NCBI GenBank assembly: GCA_018432315.1
Contig: JAHDLB010000017.1
Coordinates: 1-64,000 of the forward strand
Direction: 5' to 3'
DNA: 64,000 nucleotides
Source: Anaerolineae bacterium
GTDB lineage: Bacteria > Chloroflexota > Anaerolineae > Aggregatilineales > Aggregatilineaceae
Below are positions 50,601-60,600 of the stretch, one piece after another (position 1 is the first letter of the stretch; every line of letters begins with the position of its first letter). A model generated the notes under the pieces. It had not been told where the DNA came from, did no database searches, and worked only from the letters and a program-made list of their open reading frames with translations. The position numbers were made by a program, and so were the translations under genes.

Positions 50601-50738
50601 ACTCTGAAGGCGGACTTTCCTTCCGGCCTGGAGGTTCGGGGCGACCAGTTCCGCACCATCCACGAGGTCGTCTCCCAATTGGGATTCGGCCACATTATCG
50701 TGACTGCCGAACCGTTCGACGAGGACAATCGCTCATGA
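47694..50738 (+). CDS. DUF499 AAA+ ATPase of the defence operon, 1014 aa
   Basis: Large ATPase of the DUF499 (COG1483) family. Walker A about residues 82-92 (LETAFGGGKTHNLIAL), Walker B about 190-200 (PTLIMLDEVARHL), a VVVLTLADASDAF strand, and a zinc ribbon near residue 840 (HCPICGNPVAQCTCG). The rest is helical. The family is related in role to BREX/Pgl ATPases and is consistently encoded beside DUF1156 methylases and SNF2-type helicases in predicted defence loci. Its stop overlaps the next start (ATGA). First gene of an eight-gene run to 61365. No strong promoter was identified in 47511-47693. Confidence 0.88.
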   Translation: MQSIFATCEPRPEVLAGELREEIFAARLRDVIEDRADDVYWKPDIFFENTYPTEGLRLLLDEALGRLSGIKPANNAVIRLETAFGGGKTHNLIALYHAASGYVPDEVFVDGGLIPPQGTVRIAGVVGSDLEPTMGLQHDDTSTYTLWGEIAYQLGGAEAYRMVQQSEVDKTAPGTGLLERLIGDQPTLIMLDEVARHLRSAKTVPTSTGRSDLAEQTIAFLMSLFEFAASKQHVVVVLTLADASDAFGRETEELRQYIARELAEAKRLSARQERVITPTAENEIAAIVTHRLFRRIDETAAVDTARLYMDYFRHCIEHGADLPQRAVRAEYAQEIEADYPFHPELLTALNRKVSTIPNFQKTRGALRLLAMVIRELWQYPQDGVFLIHPFDIDLTHEGIINDLTSRLERPSFKQVIEADIVSPLSGSLAHAQVLDETIGGAPFTQRVAAAAFLHSLTQGIASGVDPADLALAVITPGDDPALVRKAAERLLDKGWFFEYDGHRYRFKTEPSINKIVTDEMGAVGLVKAKMELDSRIRQVWRKSFFRPVYFPSEPADIDDDAQMPKLVIVHYDAADTATENAAPPDLVVRLFNHTGAQEGYRTYKNNLVFLVADQDQIDNMVTNAQRYLAIQRILNDPERMTEFYNDQRQKLKRMGDSAELDVRVAITKAYRWLYYPNGDAPQAHSNLAREQLQVQDQGQVNIDQSEVILRILKSFEKVQTQDAQPLSAKFIKARAWDMGQTHLSTEDLRKAFARKMNLRMMLDLNQLKKTIRNGIEQGVWIYYDARQQVGYGPDSPTPTIEIGDDALLYAPEEYERLGWRIDGEEPIDIPRGTGPTSEHCPICGNPVAQCTCGTVVLPTREALQGSGAPGQAFQRLYDLCLDQEITHLGQLTINIQGDGQQGANEVRALGLAIPQMGKGQFWVEQSLIAEFGGDEQFHVTFAGGWDRYKRLKQVTESFAQDAHKFNARTTLKADFPSGLEVRGDQFRTIHEVVSQLGFGHIIVTAEPFDEDNRS

Positions 50739-51613
50739 AGACGCTCTCCATACGGCAACCCTGGGCAGAGCTGATCCTGCAGGGGCGCAAAACGATCGAA
50801 CTGCGCACCTGGCAGACACACTACCGAGGGCCTGTCCTCATTCACGCCGGCGGCATTGTCGAGCAGGATGGGTGTGACGCCTACGGCATCGACCCCGCCG
50901 ATCTCACCCGTGGAGCGATCGTGGGCACAGTCGAAATCGTCGAAATGGTTGCGTTCGATCACGACAGCTTTGCCGCCCTGCGCGACGAGCACCTCGACCT
51001 GGGAGACTGGCCGGGCGATGTACTGGGTTGGCGGCTGACCAAGCCGCAACGCCTGCCGGAACCGGTTCCCATGCGCGGGCGACTGGGGCTGTTCGATGTG
51101 CCGGACGACGTGCTGGAGAGCGGAAAAGTGCCCGACTACCTCGCGCCGCCCCAGCCCCCACGCGCACCGGACGACTACGATCCGGAAAGACCGTTCGAGC
51201 TTCACGTTGAGCCGCGCGACGAACACAGTTACGCACTGGCGCTCTACCAGTGGCCGGTGAAGGCCAACGGCGCGCCGCTCCAAGCCCGGCGGGTGGTAGC
51301 GGTGAGTGGGGTGAACCTGCAGGCCGTGGCCGACCACGTGCTGGAGGCGCTGCGACGGGACGGCTACAAGGCCACCGATCTCTCGCCGCGCCGACGCAAA
51401 CCCTTCCGCCTGGACGAAGAGACCGGGCTGCGCCTGGGCCTCCTGTTCCTGACCATCGCACCCCTGTCGCGCATCGACCGCATCGAGTCCATTTCGCGCG
51501 AGCTGCGCGCCATGCCGTCCGAGGAAGCGTACTACTGGTACAGCAAATGCACGGACCCGTTTTACAGCAGCCGCGCCCAACAAGCCTTACGTGTCCTTCT
51601 AGCTGCAGAGTAG
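50735..51613 (+). CDS. ASCH-domain protein with conserved C-terminal domain, 292 aa
   Basis: Residues 1-115 are an ASCH domain (SIRQPWAELILQGRKTIELR, GPVLIHAGGIVEQDG, AIVGTVEIVEMVAF), a PUA-like fold that binds RNA or modified nucleotides. A Pro-rich linker follows, then a domain of about 110 residues (ALALYQWPVKANGAPLQARR, LSPRRRKPFRLDEETGLRLG, EEAYYWYSKC) that I recall as a conserved companion in DUF499/DUF1156 loci. Coupled to DUF499 by a 4-bp overlap. May recognise modified bases or signalling RNA for the system. Palindrome copy 12 lies inside its coding sequence. Confidence 0.75.
   Translation: MKTLSIRQPWAELILQGRKTIELRTWQTHYRGPVLIHAGGIVEQDGCDAYGIDPADLTRGAIVGTVEIVEMVAFDHDSFAALRDEHLDLGDWPGDVLGWRLTKPQRLPEPVPMRGRLGLFDVPDDVLESGKVPDYLAPPQPPRAPDDYDPERPFELHVEPRDEHSYALALYQWPVKANGAPLQARRVVAVSGVNLQAVADHVLEALRRDGYKATDLSPRRRKPFRLDEETGLRLGLLFLTIAPLSRIDRIESISRELRAMPSEEAYYWYSKCTDPFYSSRAQQALRVLLAAE
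51058..51069. repeat. Palindrome copy 12 (12-bp exact, within the ASCH gene)
   Basis: GGAACCGGTTCC coding for part of LPEPVPM, at the end of the ASCH domain. The only copy inside a clearly intact gene. Confidence 0.7.
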
Positions 51614-51623
51614 TGACAGAACG

Positions 51624-53336
51624 ATGAAAACCCGACCCGATCATGAGAAAATTCTGACCCTGATTCACAAAGCGCGCAGCGGCAAAGTTGTGCTGCCACA
51701 GTTCCAGCGCAATTTCGTGTGGGGCCGTGACGACATCACGGATCTCCTCCAGTCGATCTTTGAAGGCTACTTCATCGGTTCGTTCTTGATGCTGGACACA
51801 GATGCCGAGAATGTCCCGTTCGCAGTCCGTCCGCTGCAAGGCGTTGAACTCAATATCCAACAACTGCGTCCAGAATGGATGGTCCTTGACGGCCAACAGC
51901 GGCTGACCTCACTGCATTACGTCTTCGCCGCCCCCCCGATCCCGATGCGGTGGACGAAGTACCCATACCGCTTCTTCCTCAACCTTCAAAAGATTGCCGA
52001 TGGTGACCTGGAAGGAGCAATCTGGAGCGAGCGAGCTGACCTGGTTAACGAACGACTGGACCTCAAGAAGCAGTATGAATCCCTCGACGTCCCATTCACC
52101 GTGATCGACCAGTGGGATCGCTGGCTATATGACTACGAGACATGGCTGCGGCATGATCGTGCAGCCTATGATCAGTACTGGGAGCGCTATCGCGGGCCGT
52201 GGGCCGCGATGATCGATCGCCTCAAGAATTTCGAAGTGCCGATCATCGAGATCGAGAAGGCGTCACCGAACGATCCTGAATATCTTGGCCAGGTGTGCGC
52301 CATTTTCGAGAAGATGAACAGTAGGGGCGTCAAGCTCTCGGTATACGATCTGCTTATCGCTCGTCTGTACAAAGACGGCATCGATATGCATGACCTGTGG
52401 GGGCGGGCGATTGACCAGCACGACCTGCTCGACCAGTTGTCAGGCGGCGACCCGGAAAGCTATGGCGTGATTCTGTTGCGCGTCATTGCGCTGATGCGTG
52501 GCCAGGACGTCAAGGGCAAGACGCTCATCACCCTGGACCCGAAAAACTTCGAGAGGGACTGGGAAAGAGCTGTCCACTTTATAGAACAGGCTCTCCAGCG
52601 GATCACCAGCACCAACCGGGACGGCTTCGGCGCCTTCGACATGAAGTGGATGCCCTACTCCACCATGGTGGCGCCGCTTGCCGCCGCCCTCGAAGCTGTC
52701 GATCGTTACCGGCTGGGCCACCGCGCCTACAAGCTGGTCCGGCGCTGGTATTGGGCCTCGACCTTCACCGAACGCTACTCAAGCTCGGTTGAGAGCCAGA
52801 CCTATCGGGACTACCAGGACTTGCTCACTGCCTTCGACGATGAGGCCGCCGTCCCGACCGCGATTGCAGAGGCCATCACGGCAATCGTCGAAAATCCACG
52901 GTTCTCGCTGGTGGACGTCAACCGGGTGAACGCTGTCTACCGCGGCGTAATGTGTCTGACTGCGCTACGCGGCGCCCGCGATTTTCGCGACGACGACTCG
53001 ATCGAGTTCCACACGCTGGACGATCACCACATCTTCCCCCAGGCTTATCTGCGCCGGTTGCGCCATAATAACGGCACGGCCATAACGAACAACCTGATCA
53101 ACTCGATCGTGAACCGCACCCTGATCACGTCCAGCACGAATCGCAGCATCAGCCGGTCATCGCCAGCGGATTACCTGGAGAAGCTGGTCCCGGACGAGCA
53201 CGAAGCAGCGATCATGGACAGCCATTTCATCGACGCAGATGCCCTGCAAGCCATGCGCGACAACGACTTCGAGAGCTTCTTGCACTACCGCGAGAAAGCG
53301 ATCGTGGATGAAATCCGCCGTCAGTTGACGGGTTGA
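51624..53336 (+). CDS. GmrSD-like DUF262/DUF1524 nuclease, 570 aa
   Basis: Resembles type IV restriction enzymes of the GmrSD kind. N-terminal DUF262 (GmrS-like, ParB/Srx fold): VVLPQFQRNFVWGRDDITDL and the nucleotide-binding EWMVLDGQQRLTSLHYVF about residue 85. A middle helical part contains VCAIFEKMNSRGVKLSVYDL. The C-terminal part holds a DUF1524-like HNH motif LDDHHIFPQAYLRRL about residue 465 followed by NSIVNRTLI. Family members cut DNA with modified cytosines. It lies inside the DUF499/DUF1156 operon, 11 bases after the ASCH gene, suggesting a built-in second defence layer against modified phage DNA. Confidence 0.85.
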   Translation: MKTRPDHEKILTLIHKARSGKVVLPQFQRNFVWGRDDITDLLQSIFEGYFIGSFLMLDTDAENVPFAVRPLQGVELNIQQLRPEWMVLDGQQRLTSLHYVFAAPPIPMRWTKYPYRFFLNLQKIADGDLEGAIWSERADLVNERLDLKKQYESLDVPFTVIDQWDRWLYDYETWLRHDRAAYDQYWERYRGPWAAMIDRLKNFEVPIIEIEKASPNDPEYLGQVCAIFEKMNSRGVKLSVYDLLIARLYKDGIDMHDLWGRAIDQHDLLDQLSGGDPESYGVILLRVIALMRGQDVKGKTLITLDPKNFERDWERAVHFIEQALQRITSTNRDGFGAFDMKWMPYSTMVAPLAAALEAVDRYRLGHRAYKLVRRWYWASTFTERYSSSVESQTYRDYQDLLTAFDDEAAVPTAIAEAITAIVENPRFSLVDVNRVNAVYRGVMCLTALRGARDFRDDDSIEFHTLDDHHIFPQAYLRRLRHNNGTAITNNLINSIVNRTLITSSTNRSISRSSPADYLEKLVPDEHEAAIMDSHFIDADALQAMRDNDFESFLHYREKAIVDEIRRQLTG

Positions 53337-53358
53337 GACCGATTCTGGAGAACAGCGC

Positions 53359-54117
53359 ATGGGGTATTTCAAGTCCACGCAGGACTGCCAGCACTACAAA
53401 CCCGAATGGGAAGCCGTGGTCCACCAGATAGCGAGTCGCCCGGAGTACGGGCCGTATGAACTGGGCCGGAACCCGCCGTCACATCACCTGGAAGCGAAAG
53501 CCCTCTACATCTTCACGGTGGCACGGCGACTGATCTGCTCTGCCTGGAGACTCTGTTGGGCGAACAATAACAATTGGAACTTGATCTTCGTCGAAACCTC
53601 AACGCTGTTGTTCCCAGTGCTTGAACTGATTGGAGAGGCGCGCAAAGCTCCTGGCACACATCAGCTTGGAGCCGGTATACGGTGGCTGCAATCGGTGAAT
53701 TTGCTCTCCTCCGCCGATCCCGGATCAGATCGGAGTCTGGTTACCTCCCTTACCCGACACATGGGCAAAGGAGCACCAGAAGTCCGTCATCTATACTTCC
53801 TGCGCAACTATTATCTGCACGGACTGAAAAACGTCCGGACCGGAAGCACCAAAGTCACGCCCAGGGAGATCGCTGACATGGCAAACGCAGAGTTGCCTAG
53901 AGCGATTGCCCAACAAGCTGAGATTGCCATGCGTGAGTATTGGAAACAATTGAAGCAGGATGATGGCACGGACCAGAACAATAACTGGATTGAGCGTCTC
54001 GCAGCCGCCGATATCCATCCCTTCATGATCGAGGGCTCAGGCATATTTGATGCCGGGTTAGCAGATCCCAATATTGTTGACTACCTGGAAGACTCGAACG
54101 CGACTGTTTGTAGCTGA
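53359..54117 (+). CDS. Unknown protein with HEPN-like RNxxxH motif, 252 aa
   Basis: No recognised family by overall sequence. It is soluble and helix-rich. Around residue 148 it has LYFLRNYYLHGLKN, an R-N-x3-H pattern followed by G, which fits the catalytic RxxxxH of HEPN ribonucleases, set in a helical context (IFVETSTLLFPVLELIGEAR before it). I therefore suspect a HEPN RNase effector, though one motif is weak proof. GGAG lies upstream of the start. Located between the GmrSD-like gene and the methylase, same strand and tight spacing. Confidence 0.55.
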   Translation: MGYFKSTQDCQHYKPEWEAVVHQIASRPEYGPYELGRNPPSHHLEAKALYIFTVARRLICSAWRLCWANNNNWNLIFVETSTLLFPVLELIGEARKAPGTHQLGAGIRWLQSVNLLSSADPGSDRSLVTSLTRHMGKGAPEVRHLYFLRNYYLHGLKNVRTGSTKVTPREIADMANAELPRAIAQQAEIAMREYWKQLKQDDGTDQNNNWIERLAAADIHPFMIEGSGIFDAGLADPNIVDYLEDSNATVCS

Positions 54118-54131
54118 AAAGGACCTTTAAC

Positions 54132-57065
54132 ATGCCCACCCGCCCCGCCGTCCTGATTGAAGACTGGCTGCCGTTTGAGGCCGTCGGCGCAGAGAGCCAG
54201 CGCGAACGTGGCGCAAGCAGCGCCCTGCCCCCACTGTATTTCTTGCACGTGTGGTGGGCGCGCCGCCCGCTGACCGTCAGCCGGGCCGCGATCCTGGCTG
54301 GCGTGCTGCCGCAGTGGTCACCCGATTGGCCGCCCCCCTTGCGCGAGCGCTTCCACGACGAGAAGACCTACCGCGACTGGTTTGTGCGCCTGCTGGGCAT
54401 CACCGGCGATCCGGTGGCCGGGCGAAAGCTGATCCAGTGGGCGAAGGAACGTAACATCAAGCTCGACGTGCACCCGTATGGCGGCGCGCCACGCGCCTTC
54501 ACCGTCAATCCCAGCCCGGAAGACCTGACGCTGCTGCGCGATCTGCTCGAGCACACCTGGGGCGAGCGCGATCTCTCGGTGATGGACGTGACGGCAGGTG
54601 GCGGATCGATTCCCTTCGAGGCGCTGCGTTATGGCTTTACCACCTAAGCTAACGAGCTGAACCCGGTCGCGTCGGTCATCCTCAAGGCCACGCTGGATTA
54701 CCCGGCGCGCTTCGGGCGAGAACTGGCAAATGACATCGAGCGATGGGGGAACGAGTGGGCGCGGCGCGTCGAGGAACGTCTGGCGGAATTCTTCCCGAAG
54801 GAACCGGGCGAGAGCATCTTCGCCTACCTCTGGGCGCGGACGGTGGCCTGCCCAACGACCGGCAAGCCCGTCCCGCTCTCGCCTAATTGGTGGCTGCGCA
54901 AGGGCAGCGATCCCGTGGCGGTGCAGGTGGTGGCCGATCCGGCCTGGGATGCGCCGCAGTTCGTCATCAAACACGGCGACGCCCTCGACTTCGACCCGGA
55001 CGCGGGTACGGTCAGCCGGGGCGTGGGCCTCTCGCCGTGGACGAACGAGGCCATCCCCGGCGACTACATCAAGGCCGAGGCGCAGGCCGGGCGCATGGGC
55101 CAGATGCTTTACGCGGTGGCCGCCAAGCGAACCGGCGGATTCGACTTCCGCGCGCCGACCGCTGAGGATCTAGAAGGCGTGCACGGCGCCGAGATCGCGC
55201 TGGCCGAGAATATGCCGAGGTGGGAAGCGGCAGGGCTGGTGCCAAAAGAACCGTATCCCGAGGTCAGCAACGACCCGCGCCCGCTGGTCTACGGGATGCC
55301 AACCTGGGCTGATATGTTCTCCCCGCGCCAGTTGGTGGCGATGCTCACTTTCCTGGAGACGCTGCGCGAGATCGGGCGCGAACTTCGCGCGGAGATGGAC
55401 GCAGATCGCGCGGCGGCGGTGGAGACGTATTTGGGAATGATGCTGGACAAATGTCCGAACTACAGTTCGCTACTTGCTAGCTGGCACGCGCCGCGGGCTG
55501 TCATGAGGAGCGTGTTCGACCGCCACGACTTCAGCTTCAAATGGACCTTTGGTGAGTTCGACGCCGCCGCCAACTTGCTGCCCTGGGGAGTAGCCCAAGT
55601 TGTGGATGCATATGCAGGAATGGCGGAGTTGGCCAGTCCTGCACAATATCCTTTGTGGCAAGCTGAGAGTGTTCCGCCCTTTGAGCGACTGACAGTCTGG
55701 CAGGACTCTGCCACGGATCTGGCCCAGGTCCAGGCCGGCAGCATCCACAACATCACCTTCGACCCGCCCTACTACGACAACGTGATGTACGCCGAGCTGT
55801 CGGACTTCTTCTACGTCTGGCTCAAGCGCTCGGTCGGGCACCTGTTCCCGGAGTTCTTCCAGGATCACCTGGCGAACAAGGACGACGAGGCCGTCGCCAA
55901 CGTCGCCCGCTTCGAGGGCATGGGCCGCAATAAACGCGAGCTGGCCGAGCAGGACTACGAGCGCAAGATGGAGGCCATTTTCCGCGAGTGCCATCGTGTC
56001 CTGCGCGACGACGGCGTGCTGACGGTCATGTTCACGCACAAGAAGGTCGAGGCGTGGGATACGCTCGCCAGCGCGCTGATCAACGCGGGCTTCTCCGTCC
56101 AGGCGTCGTGGCCGGTCCACACCGAGAGCGAGCACTCGCTGCACCAGGCTAAGAAGAACGCCGCGCGGAGCACGATCCTGCTGGCCTGCCGCAAGCGCGA
56201 TCCGGCTGGCGAGGCGGTGTGGTGGGACGACATCCGCGGACAGGTGCAGCGCGTGGCCCGCGAAAAGGCCGCCGAGTTCGCGGCGCAGGGCATCGGCGGC
56301 GTGGACCTGTACATCAGCACGTTCGGCCCGGCGCTATCGGTCATTTCGGCGCACTGGCCGGTGCTCACCAGCGAGATCGACGAGCGCACCGGCGAGCCGC
56401 GCCCGCTGCGCCCCGAGACCGCGCTCGATCTGGCGCGCGAGGAGGTCATCAAGCTGCGCAAGCAGGGCCTGCTGCTGGGCCGCGACATCGACTTCGACCC
56501 GTTCACCGACTGGTATCTGATGGCATGGGATGCGTTCAAGGCCGAGCAGTTCCCCTACGACGAGGCGCGCAAGCTGGCGATTGCGCTGGGCGTGGATCTC
56601 GACGGCGACATTCGCGGGCACAAGAACCTCGTCGCCAAGAAGGGGCAGTTTGTCGTGATGCAGGCGCCCCGGCAGCGCCGCAAGCGCGGCATGGTCGATC
56701 CCGACCTGGTGATGTTCGACAGCCTGATCGACGCGGTGCACACGGCGCTGCTGGTCCTGCAAGAGGACGGCGCGCACGCCTGCGAGATGTTCCTCAGGCG
56801 ATCCGGACTGCTGAACGATGGGCAGTTCCGGCAGTGCATCCAGGCGCTGCTGAACGCGGTCCCGCGGACGCAGGTCAGGGGACAGTGGGTGCGCGTCGAG
56901 GCGGACGTGCTGGAGCGTCTGCGGGCCAACTTCTACCCGGATCTCGAGGTCCCGCCGGAAGAGGAGCCGCCGCAACTCCCGCAGCAGTTGGGCCTGGGCG
57001 GCGAGTTTGGCGGCGCGGAGGAGGAGATCGACGAGGAAGATGAGGATCAGGAGGACGAAGACTGA
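54132..57065 (+). pseudogene. DUF1156 adenine-specific DNA methyltransferase with in-frame TAA at 54645
   Basis: DUF1156 (COG1743) N6-adenine methylase, 977 codons before the stop if read through. The start (VLIEDWLPFEAVGAESQRER) is typical. SAM motif I is VMDVTAGGGSIPFEALRYGF about residue 160, and the catalytic motif FDPPYYDNVMYAELSDFFYV about 541, with a Zn-binding region between. At codon 172 TAA stands between YGFTT and ANELNPVASVILKATLDYP in the same frame; a TAT or TAC codon would restore it. Either the gene is broken, or the base is an error, or two polypeptides are made (the second could start near 54843). Its last base pair overlaps the DUF4258 start. Confidence 0.8.
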
Positions 57066-57379
57066 TGCCGCCCGATTTAGCGGCTCTGCGGCAGTGTTTT
57101 GCCGAGCGGGCCTACCTGCTGACGGCTCATGCTTCTGATCGGGCCGCACAACGTGGTATTATCAGCCGTGAGATCGAAGAAGTGATCGCGGACGGTGAGA
57201 TCATCGAGGACTATCCCGACGACAAATATGGCCCAAGCTGTTTGCTGCTGGGCCACACACCAGCGGGTCGCGCGCTGCATGTGCAGGTCAGCTACCCACC
57301 CGCAGTGAAAGTAATCACCGTATACGAACCGTCGCCGGATCAATGGGATGACAGTTTCAGGGTAAGGAAATCACCATGA
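57065..57379 (+). CDS. DUF4258 toxin-like protein, 104 aa
   Basis: Small DUF4258 protein (LLTAHASDRAAQRGIISREI, VIADGEIIEDYPDDKYGPSC, ALHVQVSYPPAVKVITVYEP), a family with a RelE/BrnT-like fold, taken as a ribonuclease toxin. Start overlaps the methylase stop by one base (TGATG). Its partner YgiT-type zinc finger follows with a 4-bp overlap, the usual order of this toxin-antitoxin pair. Inside a defence operon it could stabilise the locus or act as a back-up abortive response. Confidence 0.8.
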   Translation: MPPDLAALRQCFAERAYLLTAHASDRAAQRGIISREIEEVIADGEIIEDYPDDKYGPSCLLLGHTPAGRALHVQVSYPPAVKVITVYEPSPDQWDDSFRVRKSP

Positions 57380-57618
57380 GCGAGCAACGTTGTCTGTACT
57401 GCCAGGGCGAACTGGAACCTCAGCGAGTCACGCGCGCCCAGGAAGTCGAAGGGCGCTGGATCGTGATCGAGAACCTGCCGGCGCTGGTCTGCCGCCAATG
57501 CGGCGAGCGTTTTTACACCCCGGACGCTCACGATCTGGTCGTTGCGTTGGTCCAGGGGCTGGTCAAGCCAACGCGGACTGAGGTGGTCGAGGTCTACGAC
57601 GCAACTCGCGTAGCGTAA
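57376..57618 (+). CDS. YgiT/MqsA-type zinc-finger antitoxin-like protein, 80 aa
   Basis: N-terminal zinc finger with two CxxC pairs (RCLYCQGELE and LVCRQCGERFY) as in MqsA/YgiT. The family's C-terminal HTH is missing, as in most DUF4258 partners; only a short helix (ALVQGLVKPTRTEVVEVYD) remains. It probably binds and neutralises the DUF4258 protein. Start codon overlaps the toxin stop. Confidence 0.8.
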   Translation: MSEQRCLYCQGELEPQRVTRAQEVEGRWIVIENLPALVCRQCGERFYTPDAHDLVVALVQGLVKPTRTEVVEVYDATRVA

Positions 57619-57630
57619 GGGATTACCGAG

Positions 57631-60600
57631 ATGGCAAGCCCGACTCTGCGCGATACCGAATGGCAAATCTCATACGGCCCATCGGATGACCGGCTGAACG
57701 ATTTCTACATCCCGGCCCTGCAGCGTTCCGTGCGATATGACCGCAGCGCCGGCTTTTTCAGCAGCTCGGCGCTGGCGGTAGCGGCGGCGGGCGTCGCGGG
57801 GCTGATCGCCAACGGCGGCACGATGCGCCTGCTGGTCGGCGCCCAACTCAGCCGCGAGGATGTGGACGCCATTGCGCGCGGTGCGTCGCTAGAGGGAATT
57901 GTCACTGAGAACCTGCTTGCCGAGCTGAGCCAGCCGGTCGAGGACCTGCTGCGCCGCCGGTTGGAGGTGCTGGCCTGGATGATTGCGTCTGACACCTTGC
58001 AGATCAAGGTGGTCCTGCCGCGTGATGCGCATGGGCTTCCCATCCCAGCCGACCAGGCCGTGGATTACTACCATCCCAAAGAAGGCGTGTTCACGGATGC
58101 CGAGGGACATCAGGTCGCGTTCAGCGGCAGCGTCAACGAGTCCATGACCGGCTGGCAGCGCAACTACGAGCAGTTCAGCGCCTACTTCTCGTGGAATGAC
58201 AGCCGGCCCTATTTGAGACAGGTTGCCATTCGTTTCGACCGGGCCTGGGAAGGCCGCGAAGAAGACTGGATTGCTTTCGACATTCCGCAGGCAGCGCGCG
58301 AATCACTGCTGCGGTTCGTCCCGAGCAGCGCGCCGGAACACGATCCGCTGGCTCCCGTCGTGGTCGATGTCGTGCCCTCGCAGGACGAGGAAGCCCAGCT
58401 TCAGAAAGAGCGCATCATCTTCCGGTTCCTGCGTGATGCACCCTACCTGCCGAACGCGGGGCAGCTTGGCGCAGCCACATGTGCGCTCACGCCCTGGCCG
58501 CACCAGATGCGCGTCTCGCAGAAGATCATCGAAACCTACCCCAAGCGCTACATGCTATGTGACGAGGTTGGCCTGGGCAAGACGATCGAGGCCGGTCTGG
58601 CACTACGGCAGCTCGTGATTTCCGGGCGAGTCCGGCGCTGCCTGCTGCTCGTGCCCAAGTCGGTCGCGCGGCAGTGGCAGGAGGAGATGTACGAGAAATT
58701 CGTGCTCGACATTCCGCTCTACGACGGCGGACGGTTCTGGAATTACGCGGGTGACGAACTGGAGTGGCAGTACGACACAGCCAATCCGTGGGATGCTTTC
58801 GACATGATGATTGCGTCCAGCCAGCTCGCTAAACGCCGCGAGCGACAGGGGCAGGTCACATCGGCGCGCTCGTGGGATCTGGTGATGGTGGACGAAGCTC
58901 ACCACGCCCGGCGACGGGATTTCCTGCAGCCCATCTATCGTCCCAACCGGCTGCTCGAACTGCTGACCTCCCCCGATTTCCAGGCCAGGGCCATTCTGCT
59001 GATGACGGCGACGCCGATGCAGGTCCATCCGCTGGAGGTGTGGGATCTGCTCAGGGTCTTGGGTCTGGGGGGCAAATGGGGAGCGCATGAAGGCTATTTC
59101 ATACACTTCTACCGTGAGTTGATGAAGTCGTTCGAGGATGTCGATTGGGACTTCGTGTTCGAGATGGTGAAAGACTATCTCGAGTTCGGCGGCCAGATCG
59201 ATCCCGAGTTCGCGAGGCAAGCCCAAGATGCGCTGGGCCCGGTCGACTGGGACAAACTCCGCCAACTCCCCCACGATCCCAATCCATCGAGGGCTGTGAA
59301 ATCACTTCCAGAGAGCGCCAGACCGTATATCGTCGAGATGGCCCGCCAGCACACGCCGCTCCATGATTACATGTTCCGAAACACACGCGATTTGCTGCGC
59401 GAGTATGTCCGGCGCGACCTGCTGGAGGACAACGTCCCCGACCGTGATCCGAGGCTTGTCTGGATACCAATGCGACCTGAAGAGATGCGGCTCTATCTCC
59501 GGATAGAAGACTACATCTCGAACTTCTATCGCAAGTACGAAGATGAACGCAAGGGACTTGGCTTCGTCATGACGGTTTATCGTCGCCGCCTGACCAGCAG
59601 CTTTTACGCCGTTCGCCAAAGCCTGGAGCGACGGCTCGAATTCCTGGAGGGGCGAGCCGAGCAGATATTCGACGATGACGATCTGGAGCAAGCCGATCTC
59701 GAGCAGGATGTGACAGAAATTCTGGATGACGATCAGCGATCCCTCTACCGGGAGGAGATTGACTACGTCGAGACCTTCATCCACGATCTTCAACAGCTTG
59801 CGACGCATGACTCCAAAACTGAGCAACTCATCCTGGATCTGAGCACGGTCTTCCGCCAGCGTGAAACAGCGATCGTCTTTACCCAATATACAGATACCAT
59901 GGACTATCTGCGCGAAAAACTGCGGCAGGTCTATGGGAGCCAGGTCGCTTGCTACAGCGGGCGTGGTGGCGAGATCTGGAACGGAATAGCCTGGGTGAAC
60001 GTCACTAAGGAACAATTGAAACAGGCATTCCGCGAAGGCGATGACATCAAGTTGCTGGTTTGCACCGAAGCCGCCAGCGAAGGTCTGAACCTGCAGACGT
60101 GCGGCGTCCTGATCAACTACGATATGCCGTGGAATCCCATGCGAGTCGAGCAGCGCATCGGGCGCATCGACCGTATCGGCCAGGTATATGATGAGGTCTG
60201 GATTCGCAACTACTTCTATGAAGACACGGTTGAAGCGCGCGTGTACCGAGCACTCGAGAACCGCATCCAGTGGTTCGAGGGTGTTGTGGGCAATCTTCAA
60301 CCGATTTTGGCTCGTGTCGGTCGTGCGATTGAGCGTGTGGTGATGGCTGCCCCGGATGAGCGCGACCAGCTACTCATGCAAGAACTCTCGGAAATTGAGA
60401 AAGACCTGGATCAGCGTGACGGTGACATGCTCAACGTGTATGAGAGTTCGGAAGACGTCCATCCCTGGTCGGGCATTGCCGCACCACTCACGCTGGCTGA
60501 GATTGGGCGGTTTATCGTCGAGTCACGACACTTCGCTCGCCATATTGTTCCTGCCTCAGAGATTGAGGCATCCTACCACCTCACCGAAACGGGTTCTGGA

